From the NCBI RefSeq assembly GCF_001423245.1, contig NZ_LMOH01000012.1, positions 459,679 through 523,678 of the forward strand: 64,000 bases of DNA. The letters run 5' to 3'. Position numbers and translations under genes: made by a program. The notes beneath the pieces are model-generated. The model ran no database searches. It was not told the DNA's origin and saw only the letters and a program-made list of their open reading frames with translations. The DNA comes from Aureimonas sp. Leaf324. GTDB lineage: Bacteria; Pseudomonadota; Alphaproteobacteria; Rhizobiales; Rhizobiaceae. Shown one piece after another: positions 35,287-43,724 of the stretch. Every line of letters starts with the position of its first letter. The stretch's first letter is position 1.

Positions 35287-35781
35287 TCAGTAGGCCAGCG
35301 GCTGCGCCGAGGCATAGGCGGTGATCGCCAGTGCGACGACCGCACCGACGGTGAGCACGATGCGCAGCGGTGCGAACCATGGGGCGGTGATGCGCCCGGC
35401 GCGGATCGCCGCGACATCCCACACGCCCTGCGCCGCGAAGGCGACCGCCAGCCCGACGAACGACCATGGCGAGGGAAGCAGCGTGCAGACCCAGGCGAAG
35501 ATCGCCGGCACGACGGACTGCGCGAGCGTCGTCGGGCTCTGGCGGCCCGGCTCGTTCAGCGCCGCGCCCCAGCGGATGCCGCCGAGGAAGGACAGGATCA
35601 CCGCCCCGTAGGACAGGACCACGAAGGGCAGATCGGGAAGCGGGATGACCTCGGACCCCGTCACGATCATCCAGGCGCCGACGAAGAAGGGCACTAGGCC
35701 GCCGAGGCCGAGAATCCAGGCCGCGCGGACCATCTGCTCGGCCCGGCTGCGCGGCAGGGCGGAGGAAGCGTCGTCGTGCAT
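35287..35781 (-). CDS. DUF3429 family membrane protein
   Basis: A 164-residue inner-membrane protein with about five short membrane helices: AAWILGLGGLVPFFVGAWMI, LPFVVLSYGAVILSFLGGIRWG, VVPAIFAWVCTLLP, FVGLAVAFAAQGVWD and IVLTVGAVVALAITAYA. The motif YGAVILSFLGGIRWGAAL is the DUF3429 hallmark. The start at 35781 avoids overlap with the upstream gene; an in-frame start at 35808 would overlap it by 20 bases. It follows the TIGR02186 gene by seven bases. Function unknown. Confidence 0.87.
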   Translation of the reverse strand: MHDDASSALPRSRAEQMVRAAWILGLGGLVPFFVGAWMIVTGSEVIPLPDLPFVVLSYGAVILSFLGGIRWGAALNEPGRQSPTTLAQSVVPAIFAWVCTLLPSPWSFVGLAVAFAAQGVWDVAAIRAGRITAPWFAPLRIVLTVGAVVALAITAYASAQPLAY

Positions 35782-35788
35782 TTTTCGA

Positions 35789-36586
35789 TCAGTCCCGTTT
35801 GAAGACAAGCCGGCCGAACCAGCCGGTGAATACCGCCACGCCCACGGCGAGCAGCCCGTAGAAGAAGCCGTTCGTCGCGGCGAAGCGGGATATCTGGCTC
35901 TCGATGCCCGTCTTGACCACCCAGAGATCCTCCGATCTCTCTCGCACGAAAACCCCTTCGCGAAACAGGATCGCGCGCGCTACGTGGCGACCGACCGGCA
36001 GATCGGCCGGCAGCTGGAGATTGGCGCGAAACAGGGTCGCGCTGACGAACTCGATCCCGCCCGAGGTCTGGCCGTAGAGGGCCGACTGCTCGCCGAGCCG
36101 CTTCACCGCGTCGGAAAATTCCGCCTTGCGCTCGGGGCGCACGGTGCGAAGGCTCGGCGCATCGAACTCTAGGTTCTCGACGCCGATATCGAGCTGGCGC
36201 AGCGTCACCGCAGGCGCGATGTCGCGCAGCGGCCGCGTCGAGACGAGCGAGTAGGAACTTGGCACGCCGTTGAAGCGCTCGGCCGCGCGATTGATCCAGA
36301 GGCCGAGCGTGCGCTCCTTCTCGCGCACCACGATGTCGCGGCGCGGACCTTCCAGGATCACCACGATGTCGTAGCGCCCCTGGCGCACGAGGCGCTGGTC
36401 GGCATTGTCCAGCGCGCCGAAGACGACGAGGCGCGAGCCACCGAAATTGGTGCCGACCGAGATCGTCTCGGTGGAGAGGCCGATCTCGAACGTCTCGGCG
36501 AGCGGCGCCGGGCTGTCCTGACCGAGCGCCGCAGCCGGCAGGAGAATGACGAGCGCTGCGGCCAGGAGGCTCCGCCGCGCCCTCAC
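35789..36586 (-). CDS. TIGR02186-family transmembrane protein
   Basis: A 265-residue alphaproteobacterial protein with a signal sequence (LLAAALVILLPAAALG-QD), a large periplasmic beta-rich domain (IGLSTETISVGTNFGGSRLVVFGAL, IVVILEGPRRDIVVREK) and a C-terminal membrane helix (GFFYGLLAVGVAVFTGWFG) with a basic tail. The family is nearly always next to a TauE/SafE exporter. Here the start overlaps the exporter's stop by four bases (ATGA), so the two are coupled and presumably form one export system. Confidence 0.9.
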   Translation of the reverse strand: MRARRSLLAAALVILLPAAALGQDSPAPLAETFEIGLSTETISVGTNFGGSRLVVFGALDNADQRLVRQGRYDIVVILEGPRRDIVVREKERTLGLWINRAAERFNGVPSSYSLVSTRPLRDIAPAVTLRQLDIGVENLEFDAPSLRTVRPERKAEFSDAVKRLGEQSALYGQTSGGIEFVSATLFRANLQLPADLPVGRHVARAILFREGVFVRERSEDLWVVKTGIESQISRFAATNGFFYGLLAVGVAVFTGWFGRLVFKRD

Positions 36587-37515
36587 CCGCTCTCTCCGCT
36601 CGGCAGCGTGATGGAATAGGGCTCGGACGGCGGCACGACGAGCTCGATCAGGAGACGCCCGGCCACCGCGAGGACGAGGAGCGCCAGCAGCGCGCGAAGC
36701 TGCTCGCCGCGCAGCTTGCGCCCCGCCTCCGCCCCGAACTGCGCCCCGACGACGCCGCCGAGCATCAGGAGGAAGGCGAGCACCACGTCCACCGTCTCGT
36801 TGGTGGCGGCCTGCAGGACCGTGGTGGCCGCCGCCGTCACCATGATCTGCACGAGCGAGGTGCCGATCACGACGCTCGTCGGCACGCGCAGGAGATAGAT
36901 CATCGCCGGCACCATGATGAAGCCGCCGCCGACGCCCATCACCGACCCGAGAAGGCCGATGATGAAGCCAAGGCCGAGCACCGGCACCAGCGAAACGTAG
37001 AGCTTGGATCGCTTGAAGCGGGTCTTGAACGGCAGGCGGTGGACCCAGCTGTGATGGCCGGAGCGCCGCAGCACCTCGCCCGAACCGCCGCTGCGCACCC
37101 GGCGCATGGCGCGCAGGCTCTCGTTCATCATCAGAACGCCGACCGTGCCGAGCATCACGACGTAGAGCATGGAGACCGCGAGATCGAGCTGGCCGATCCG
37201 GCGCAGGAGCGTGTAGACGCCGACGCCCACCACCGATCCGACGACGCCCCCGCCGATCAGCATGGCGGCGAGCTTCAGGTCGACCGTGCCGCGCTTGTAG
37301 TGGGCGAGCGCGCCGGAGAACGATGCCGCGATCACCTGGTTGGCGCCGGTCGCGACCGCGACCGCGGGCGGAATGTTGTAGAAGATGAGGAGCGGCGTGA
37401 TCAGGAAGCCGCCGCCCACCCCGAACATGCCGGACAGGAAGCCGACGGCCGCGCCCATCCCGACGATGACGAAGACGTTGACGGTGATCTCGGCGATCGG
37501 GAGATAGAATGTCAC
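36583..37515 (-). CDS. TauE/SafE-family sulfite or organosulfonate exporter
   Basis: A 310-residue permease with duplicated halves: FVIVGMGAAVGFLSGMFGVGGGFLITPLLI near residue 20 and GLGFIIGLLGSVMGVGGGFIMVPAMI near 180, each with the family's G-x-G-G-G-F. The GTG at 37515 gives a homologous start; the upstream extension is rejected. It is coupled to the TIGR02186 gene. Family members export sulfite, sulfoacetate or other anions; the substrate here is open. Confidence 0.88.
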   Translation of the reverse strand: MTFYLPIAEITVNVFVIVGMGAAVGFLSGMFGVGGGFLITPLLIFYNIPPAVAVATGANQVIAASFSGALAHYKRGTVDLKLAAMLIGGGVVGSVVGVGVYTLLRRIGQLDLAVSMLYVVMLGTVGVLMMNESLRAMRRVRSGGSGEVLRRSGHHSWVHRLPFKTRFKRSKLYVSLVPVLGLGFIIGLLGSVMGVGGGFIMVPAMIYLLRVPTSVVIGTSLVQIMVTAAATTVLQAATNETVDVVLAFLLMLGGVVGAQFGAEAGRKLRGEQLRALLALLVLAVAGRLLIELVVPPSEPYSITLPSGESG

Positions 37516-37550
37516 GCGCGCGGTTCCGCCAAGCCGATCCACCGGAACGG

Positions 37551-37582
37551 AAAAGGGGTCCGGACCTCTTGGCCCGAACCCC
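37551..37582 (-). terminator. Intrinsic terminator after podJ
   Basis: On the minus strand GGGGTTCGGG pairs with CCGGACCCC, with one bulge, around a short loop. CCCCTTTTCC follows. It lies 31 bases after the podJ stop and 36 bases before the TauE start, so it separates the two units. Confidence 0.55.
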
Positions 37583-37612
37583 TCCCCCAAGTCAAACGCG
37601 AAGCGTCGTGTT

Positions 37613-40600
37613 TCAGGCGTCCTTGCGCTCCAGGAGCGCGCGGATCAGCGGCTCGTCGACCTTGCCGGTCGCCTCGAGGCCCGCCTTGCCCTGGAACTGG
37701 CGGATCGCCGCCTCGGTCCGCGCGCCGACCTTGCCGTCTGGCTGGCCGGGGTCGTAGCCGAGCTTGATCAGGATCGCCTGCACGTTGCGGATGGCGCGGC
37801 TCATGTCGACCGAGGCGGTGCGGCCGGCCGTCTGCGACCAGTCGTCGGGAATGTCGACCGTGTTGGCGGTCTCGACCCGCGGCTCGGCGCTCCAGCCGGC
37901 GATCTCGGCGTCGAGCGCTTGGCGCTGGCCGGCCGACATCGTCTTGCCGACCTCCTGCATCTTGGCGGCGGCGTCCTTGTCGCCGGCCGAGGCCACGATG
38001 CCGAACCAGCGATAGGACTTCGCCAGATCCTGCTCGACGCCGGCACCGCGGGCATAAAGGATGCCGAGGTTGTACTGGCTGTCGCGCATACCGTGGTCAG
38101 CGGCCTGGATGAACCACTTGGCGGCATCCTCCGGCTCCGACTTGCCGTCGATCCCGGTGGCATAGAGCACGGCGAGGTTGTGCATGGCGCGCACGTTGCC
38201 CTGGTCGGCGGCCAGAAGGTACCAGTCACGCGCCGTCGCCGCGTTGCGCTCGACGCCGTTGCCCTTCTCGTAGAGCGTGCCGAGGCTGTACTGCGCGGGC
38301 GCGAAGCCGCGGGTCGCGGACTGGGCGAACCAGGTCAGCGCCGCCGCGGGATCGCTCGGGCCGTTGCGCCCTTCCATGACGCGCAGGCCGATCTCGAAGA
38401 GCGCCTTCGGGTCCTCCGCGGCGACCGCCTTGGCGAGCGCTTCGGACGCGATCCCCTCGGGCAGCGCGGGGATCGCACCGCGTGCCGCTTCCGGCAGCTG
38501 CTCACGGACGGAGGCGAGCATCGCGCCGGGCTCGATCGCGGCAGGCGCGGCCGCCGCGGTCTCGGTCACCGGCGCAGGGGCCGGATCGGCGACCGACGTC
38601 TGCGACGGGGCGTCGACCATCGCCGGACGAACCGGGGCGGTTTCCGCAAAGCCCAGCGGGATCGGAGCCGCCGCAGGTTCGGCAACCGGCGCTTCCGGCG
38701 CGGCGACGGGGGCTTCGGCGACCACCGGCAGCACCGACGACATCACCGGCATGTCGGCCGGGACCGGCTGGCGGGCGAGCGCCGCGACATCGACAGGCTC
38801 GGCCGCGACGGCCGGAGCGTCCGGCGCCGGAGCAGGTGTTGCGACTGCCACGGCAGCGGGCTCGTCGACGCTGGCGGCGACCTCCGGCTTCGGCATCAGG
38901 CGGTCAATGCCGAACGGCACGGCCATCAGCGCGAGCAGCACCGCGCCGACACCCATGAGGATCGGCTTGCGGCGGTTGGCGGCGGGCTTGCCGGCCAGAT
39001 CCTCGCCGCGCTCCTCCCGCTCGCGCAGGGCCTCGGCCTCGGCGGCGGCGGCCATGGCGGCCTTGCGGGCGGCGGCGATGAAGTCGGCCTTGGCCATCGG
39101 CTCGGCCGCCGGCTCCTCGCCGCGCTGCTGCTGGCGAACGCGCTCGATGAGGGCCGCGATGTCGGGCGCGCCGGAGCCCGGCTCCAGCGGGCGGTTGGCT
39201 TCGCGCGAGATCAGGCTGTCGGCCGGGTCGAGCTCGGGCGCCTCGAGAACCGCGGCCTTCGGCTCCTCGGCCTCGGACGACGGGACGTCGACCAGCGACG
39301 GCTCCTCGACGATCGGGGTCGGGCGGATGCGCTCGGCAAGGCTCGGCACGGCGCTGGCCTCGGCCTTCGTGCGCGCGGTCCGGCGGCCGATATGGCGCTG
39401 GAGCGCGGCGCGCAGGCCCTTGGGCTCATCCTCCGCCGCCGCGTCGGCCGCACCTGCGCGCTCGGCGAACATCGGAGCCTCGGGCGACGAGGCGATCTCG
39501 GCGGCCGGCGGCGTCACCGCCACCGGAGCCTCGGCGCTCGCCACGGGCTCGATGGTGGCAGGACGCAGCATCGGGGCCGCCGCGCGCTCGACCGGGTGGC
39601 CGCGCATTTCCTGCTCGATCAGGGTCAGGCGCTCGACGATCTTCAGAAGCGTCGCATGGACCGCATCGAACACACCGAAGGTGCGCTCGTCGCTCTCGCG
39701 GCACAGGGCCTCGAGGTTGCGCATGTCCTGCGCGAGCTCCTGGACGAAGCCGCTTTCGCGGCGCGTGTCCTCGACCTTCATGCGCCGCACGGCCTCTTCG
39801 GCCGCCGCTCGGGCCGCGGCCACGACGTTGTCGCGGTTCTCGTCGAGCTGGCGCTCGATCGCATCGAGGCGCTGGCTGACCGCGCCGGCATCCTCGACCG
39901 ATGCGCCCGGCACGCCGGCGAGGATCTGCGTCATGCGGGTTATCTGCGTTTCCAGCGCGACGATGACCTCGGGATCGACGACGCGCGCCGAGGCGGAGTC
40001 CTCGAGCCGCTGCGCGATCGCCGTCAGGCGCTCCTCGAAAGCCGCCGTGTCGGCACCGCCGGTGCGGCGGAACAGGGTCTCGACGCGCTCGGCCAGCGTG
40101 TCGATGCGCTCGCCGAGATCGGACGTCGGCGCGGCCGCGCCGATGTCCTCGACGCGCTCGGCCAGCGCCGCGATCTGCGACGACAGGGCCTCGACGCCGC
40201 GATGGTCGGCCAGCTTGTCGATGCGGCCGGTGAGGTCGGCGACGCGCGCCTCGATGCGCTCCACCGGCGCCATGTCGATCTGCGCGAGCGCCGGGGCGGG
40301 CTGGCTTGCGAGCGCCGCGGCAATCTCGTCGAGGCGCTCCTCGAGAAGGGCGAAATGCGACAGGTCGGGCTCGCGCACCTCCTGCGTCAGGGTCTCGATG
40401 CTCTGAGCAAGCGCGGCGACGCGCGCCTCGAGCTGGTCGATCTGCAGGATCTCGGGCATGCGCATCAGCGCGTGCTCGATCTCGCGCATGCGCTCGCCGA
40501 GACGACCGACGCCGGCCTCCAGTTCACCGATGTCGAGGCGCTCGGCGAGCGCCTCGAAGCGGGCGTCCATCGCCTCCCGGCCGTTCTCGGCGACGATCGC

Positions 40601-41551
40601 GTCGAGCTTCTCGCGCAGGCCGTCGAGCTCGGTGCGCAGGACGTTGGCGACGGACTCCTCGGCCTGCACGCGGGCGGTGTCGAGATAGCGGGCCTCGAAC
40701 TCCTCCCAGCGCTGCTGGACCGCAAGCACCTGATCTTCCGTGGCGAGCGAGCGCAGCGAAGTGCGCAGGCGCTCCAGCTCGACCTTGAGGTTGCGCTTGG
40801 CTTCGGCGTCGAGCGACATGTGCTCGGAGATGCGCGTCTCGAACGCATCCCAGCGGCGCTTGACGGCTTCGAGCGACTCTTCGCGGGCCATTTGGCCGAC
40901 CATGAGCGCGACCGCATCGAGATCGCCGCGCAGCGCTTCCAGCGACGCCTGATCGGCGGTGCCGGCGGTCAGCTCGGTCAGCTGCTCCATGATCTCGAAG
41001 ATCTCGGCGCCGATGCTCTCGGGCGCGTCGCGCTCGGAGATCATGCGCTTCAGCTCGGCGAACGACGTCTGAAGGTCGCGGATGCGCTCGTCCGTGTCGG
41101 TGCCGACGCGGCTCTGGATGTCGCCGCGCAAGAGCGTCAGCTCGGCTGCGAGATCCTTGATCAGCGCGATCGAGGCGTTCTGCATCTGCAGTTGCTCGAC
41201 CTCGGCGGCGATGGTGCCGATGCGACGGCCGGCGGCGGCCCGGCGGTGCGGCTCGTCGACCTCGGAAGCCAGCACGCTCTCGACGGCGACGTTGGACACG
41301 GCGGCGGTCAGCGAGGGACGGCGGGCGCGGCGGGCCTCGGCCGCGATGCGCAGCTTTTCACCGGCCGAGCGGGTGGCCACGGTCTCGACGGCATCCTCGG
41401 CCGGCACGGCCGCGGCCGTCTTGGTGGACGACAGGCGGCTGAGCCGCTGCTCCAGATCCTGCAGCGTCTTGCTCAGCGACGAGAACGACCCATCCGACGC
41501 CGCGGGCGCATCCTCGGGATGCTGCCTCACCTTCGCTTCGTTCTGCCCCAT
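37613..41551 (-). CDS. podJ: PodJ-like polar localisation protein
   Basis: A 1312-residue polarity factor. Residues 1 to about 650 are cytoplasmic coiled coil with many heptads (LEQRLSRLSS, LDELREKLDAI-like repeats, ERIEARVADLTGRIDKLADH). A Pro/Ala/Glu-rich region follows, then one membrane helix near 865-885 (ILMGVGAVLLALMAVPFGI). The periplasmic part has Sel1-like TPR repeats at about 1050-1195 (YSLGTLYEKGNGVERN, YNLGILYARGAGVEQD) and a peptidoglycan-binding domain at the end (LIKLGYDPGQPDGKVGARTEAAI). This is the PodJ architecture, which in Hyphomicrobiales marks the old pole. A CtrA box lies upstream. Confidence 0.85.
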   Translation of the reverse strand: MGQNEAKVRQHPEDAPAASDGSFSSLSKTLQDLEQRLSRLSSTKTAAAVPAEDAVETVATRSAGEKLRIAAEARRARRPSLTAAVSNVAVESVLASEVDEPHRRAAAGRRIGTIAAEVEQLQMQNASIALIKDLAAELTLLRGDIQSRVGTDTDERIRDLQTSFAELKRMISERDAPESIGAEIFEIMEQLTELTAGTADQASLEALRGDLDAVALMVGQMAREESLEAVKRRWDAFETRISEHMSLDAEAKRNLKVELERLRTSLRSLATEDQVLAVQQRWEEFEARYLDTARVQAEESVANVLRTELDGLREKLDAIVAENGREAMDARFEALAERLDIGELEAGVGRLGERMREIEHALMRMPEILQIDQLEARVAALAQSIETLTQEVREPDLSHFALLEERLDEIAAALASQPAPALAQIDMAPVERIEARVADLTGRIDKLADHRGVEALSSQIAALAERVEDIGAAAPTSDLGERIDTLAERVETLFRRTGGADTAAFEERLTAIAQRLEDSASARVVDPEVIVALETQITRMTQILAGVPGASVEDAGAVSQRLDAIERQLDENRDNVVAAARAAAEEAVRRMKVEDTRRESGFVQELAQDMRNLEALCRESDERTFGVFDAVHATLLKIVERLTLIEQEMRGHPVERAAAPMLRPATIEPVASAEAPVAVTPPAAEIASSPEAPMFAERAGAADAAAEDEPKGLRAALQRHIGRRTARTKAEASAVPSLAERIRPTPIVEEPSLVDVPSSEAEEPKAAVLEAPELDPADSLISREANRPLEPGSGAPDIAALIERVRQQQRGEEPAAEPMAKADFIAAARKAAMAAAAEAEALREREERGEDLAGKPAANRRKPILMGVGAVLLALMAVPFGIDRLMPKPEVAASVDEPAAVAVATPAPAPDAPAVAAEPVDVAALARQPVPADMPVMSSVLPVVAEAPVAAPEAPVAEPAAAPIPLGFAETAPVRPAMVDAPSQTSVADPAPAPVTETAAAAPAAIEPGAMLASVREQLPEAARGAIPALPEGIASEALAKAVAAEDPKALFEIGLRVMEGRNGPSDPAAALTWFAQSATRGFAPAQYSLGTLYEKGNGVERNAATARDWYLLAADQGNVRAMHNLAVLYATGIDGKSEPEDAAKWFIQAADHGMRDSQYNLGILYARGAGVEQDLAKSYRWFGIVASAGDKDAAAKMQEVGKTMSAGQRQALDAEIAGWSAEPRVETANTVDIPDDWSQTAGRTASVDMSRAIRNVQAILIKLGYDPGQPDGKVGARTEAAIRQFQGKAGLEATGKVDEPLIRALLERKDA

Positions 41552-41626
41552 GTCCCGCTCCTTCCGCCGCCCGCCGCCGCCTGCCTGCGGGCACGACCGC
41601 TCTGCCTGAGTTCACGACCGCGCGGC

Positions 41627-41641
41627 TTAACGAAGGGTTAA
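41627..41641 (-). promoter_or_regulatory. CtrA box upstream of podJ
   Basis: Perfect TTAA-CGAAGGG-TTAA (TTAA-N7-TTAA), the full-site consensus of the cell-cycle regulator CtrA, 76-90 bases upstream of the podJ start. AT-rich half-site-like sequence (CTTAAGGATTTAAAA) follows at about 41656. It lies 181 bases from the divergent MerR gene, so podJ is the likelier target. Confidence 0.65.
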
Positions 41642-41821
41642 GCAGTGGTCCTCTGCTTAAGGATTTAAAAACCTAAGCGGGAGCGAGGCTGGATTCGAAC
41701 CGCTCGCGCCTTGTCGAGCCGGCACTTGCACCGATAAATATTTTTCATGCGGCGAGCTTACGAAATCGCTGTCGCGATGAAGTACACTCGTATGTTATGG
41801 GCGGGTGATGAGTGAGACATC

Positions 41822-42304
41822 ATGAAACATCCGAAGTCGGACGATCCGAACGACGAAACAGAAGCCGGTCTGGGCATTGAAGCCCTTCTGGGCTGCGGCT
41901 CCGAGGGATCGGGCGAGGTCGAGGACAGCTTCCGCATCGGCGACCTCGCCCGCGAGTTCGGCGTGTCGCTGCGTACCCTGAGGTTCTACGAGGACCGGGG
42001 CCTCCTCCAGCCCGAGCGACAGGGCACCACGCGAATCTATTCCCGCCGCGACCGCATGCGCCTGCGGCTCGTTCTGACGGCCAAGCTTCTCGGCTTCTCG
42101 CTGACCGAGGCCAAGCAGATCATCGACGTCTACCACCAGCCGAACGGGGCGCGGAAGCAGCTCGAGGTCGCGCTCCAGCGCATGGCCGAGCAGAAGGTCG
42201 TGCTCCAGGACCAGAAGCGCGAGATCGACGAGTCGCTGCAGGCGATGGAGGTCGCCTTGGACTTCGTCAGCGAGCGGCTCCAGAAGCAGCTGGACGAGAA
42301 GTAG
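41822..42304 (+). CDS. MerR-family transcriptional regulator
   Basis: A 160-residue regulator with an acidic 35-residue N-terminal extension. The MerR winged helix follows (FRIGDLAREFGVSLRTLRFYEDRGLLQPERQG, IYSRRDRMRLRLVLTAKLLGFSLTEAKQIIDVY), then a dimerisation helix (ALQRMAEQKVVLQDQKREIDESL). No C-terminal effector domain or metal-binding cysteine is present, so the signal is unknown. It is divergent from podJ across 270 bases. Confidence 0.9.
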   Translation: MKHPKSDDPNDETEAGLGIEALLGCGSEGSGEVEDSFRIGDLAREFGVSLRTLRFYEDRGLLQPERQGTTRIYSRRDRMRLRLVLTAKLLGFSLTEAKQIIDVYHQPNGARKQLEVALQRMAEQKVVLQDQKREIDESLQAMEVALDFVSERLQKQLDEK

Positions 42305-42477
42305 ACAGGCTTCGCGAAACCGAAGGTCCGGGCGTTCGTGAAGGAATGATGAAGATTTTGCACGAATTGCCGTGCAACTTCGATGGGGGACCTATGCGTC
42401 GGGAGGGGTAGCTGCTCATATCGCGATGCAGCATATACGTCTCAGGGAGCCCGAGAAAGCAGTCCCGAGAGGTTAGC

Positions 42478-42684
42478 ATGTTGAACGTCCGCACCGAACG
42501 TACCGGGTCCTTCCCGACGCAGATCGGCGCCACCGCCCGCCGCCCGGGAGCCGATCGCGCCCGTCCGTCCAGCCGCTTCGCCCATGGCACCGCCCGTCCG
42601 ATGTATCTGGAGTCCGAGCCGACGATCCACATGATCTCGCGCCGCGGCTCGATGTTCGAGGCGAGCGCACCGCAGCGCCCCTGA
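42478..42684 (+). CDS. Hypothetical 68-residue basic protein
   Basis: Short frame with SD GAGAGG five bases before the ATG and a hairpin terminator nine bases after the stop, so it has the punctuation of a real transcription unit. The product is Arg-rich and probably disordered at first (ATARRPGADRARPSSRFAHG), then YLESEPTIHMISRRGSMFEA. It has no membrane segment. An AT-rich leader (42340-42430) precedes it. I recognise no family. Confidence 0.55.
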   Translation: MLNVRTERTGSFPTQIGATARRPGADRARPSSRFAHGTARPMYLESEPTIHMISRRGSMFEASAPQRP

Positions 42685-42692
42685 TCGGTGAC

Positions 42693-42711
42693 GCGAGGCC
42701 TGCCTCGCTTT
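42693..42711 (+). terminator. Hairpin terminator after the 68-residue gene
   Basis: GCGAGGC / GCCTCGC (42693-42699, 42702-42708) followed by TTT. The stem is short and the T-run weak, but it is placed immediately after the stop codon. Confidence 0.5.
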
Positions 42712-42726
42712 GCCATGCGAATTTGG

Positions 42727-42753
42727 AAGGGCTCGGCGGATCGCCGGGCCCTT
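42727..42753. terminator. Intrinsic terminator between the 68-residue gene and prmA
   Basis: AAGGGC-t-CGGCG / CGCCG-g-GCCCTT (one mismatch) around a GAT loop. It lies 40 bases past the prmA stop on the minus strand and probably ends that transcript; it could work both ways. Confidence 0.65.
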
Positions 42754-42792
42754 CGTCGTTCGGGGGCCCGCCGCGATCCCTGCCCGGTTCGA

Positions 42793-43671
42793 TCAGAGCG
42801 CCCCGGCGCGATTGCGGCACAGGTGCAGCGTGACCCATTCGCCGCGGCGCAGCGTCTGGCGGTGGAACAGGCCCTGGATGCGATAGGCGGACAGGACCGC
42901 GTCGCGCTGCCGGTCGAGGATCCCGGACAGGACGACGTCGCCGTCGTCGGAAAGATGGCGCGCCACCTGCGGGGCCAGCTGCGTCAGCGGCCCGGCGAGG
43001 ATGTTGGCGATCACGAGGTCGAAAGGCGCCGAACGCCGGAAGGCCGGCGAGCCGAAGCCGGTCGCCGTCGCCGTCTCCACGTAGCGCGCGACGCCGTTGG
43101 CCCGCACGTTCTCGCGCGCGACCGCGATCGCGACCGGATCGATGTCGGTCGCCAGCACCGGACGGCGCGCGAGCTTGGCGAAGGCGATCGCCAGCACCGC
43201 GCTGCCCGTTCCAAGGTCCAGCGCGTTGCGCGGCCGGCGGCGCCGCACCACGGTCTCGATCATCGTCAGGCAGCCGGCCGTGGTGCCGTGATGGCCGGTG
43301 CCGAAGGCCTGTCCCGCCTCGATCTCGATCGCGAGGTCGTTGGGCAGCACCCTGTTGCGATCATGCGCCCCATGTACCAGGAAGCGCCCGGCGCGCACCG
43401 GCTTGAGCCCGGCCAGCACCTCGGCCATCCAGTCGATGTCCGGCAGGTCCTCGCGCTCCGGCTCGAGGTCGGCGAACGCCTCCCGCACGGCGTCGAGATC
43501 GACGGCGTCGGCGTCCTCGAAATAGACGGACACTTCGAAGATCTGGGCGGCCTCGTCGATCTCGGTCAGCGCGACGGGCGAGCCCTCTTCGCCGAACCGC
43601 TGGTCGAGCCGGTCGTAGAGCGCCACGGCGGGCGCGCGCTCTGAGCGCGCATGAAAACGGACCTGACCCAA
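42793..43671 (-). CDS. prmA: Ribosomal protein L11 methyltransferase PrmA
   Basis: SAM-dependent methylation of ribosomal protein L11. The 292-residue protein has the acidic L11-binding N-terminal domain (ALTEIDEAAQIFEVSVYFEDAD), then IEAGQAFGTGHHGTTAGCLTMIE. The SAM-binding segment ALDLGTGSAVLAIAFAKL and the catalytic-region motif FDLVIANILAGPLTQLAP follow. The A-F-G-T-G-x-H signature is diagnostic. It lies 53 bases downstream of the SCO1 gene's transcription path in the opposite order, so a separate unit is likely. Confidence 0.95.
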   Translation of the reverse strand: MGQVRFHARSERAPAVALYDRLDQRFGEEGSPVALTEIDEAAQIFEVSVYFEDADAVDLDAVREAFADLEPEREDLPDIDWMAEVLAGLKPVRAGRFLVHGAHDRNRVLPNDLAIEIEAGQAFGTGHHGTTAGCLTMIETVVRRRRPRNALDLGTGSAVLAIAFAKLARRPVLATDIDPVAIAVARENVRANGVARYVETATATGFGSPAFRRSAPFDLVIANILAGPLTQLAPQVARHLSDDGDVVLSGILDRQRDAVLSAYRIQGLFHRQTLRRGEWVTLHLCRNRAGAL

Positions 43672-43724
43672 GACGACCTCACCTCTCGAACATCAACCAA
43701 CCGGCGGCGGGGCCGCCCCGCCCG

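Noticed and set aside
37919-41641. 1240-codon open frame on the plus strand opposite podJ
   Set aside because: It is a GC-rich antisense shadow: composition is Arg/Gly/Leu/Asp repeats with no domain, while the minus strand has clear coiled coil, membrane helix, Sel1 and peptidoglycan-binding domains.
41686-41704. tRNA T-loop-like sequence (GGATTCGAACC) near podJ
   Set aside because: No acceptor stem, anticodon arm or D arm can be built around it on either strand, so it is not a tRNA. I also found no matching partner to call it an att site.
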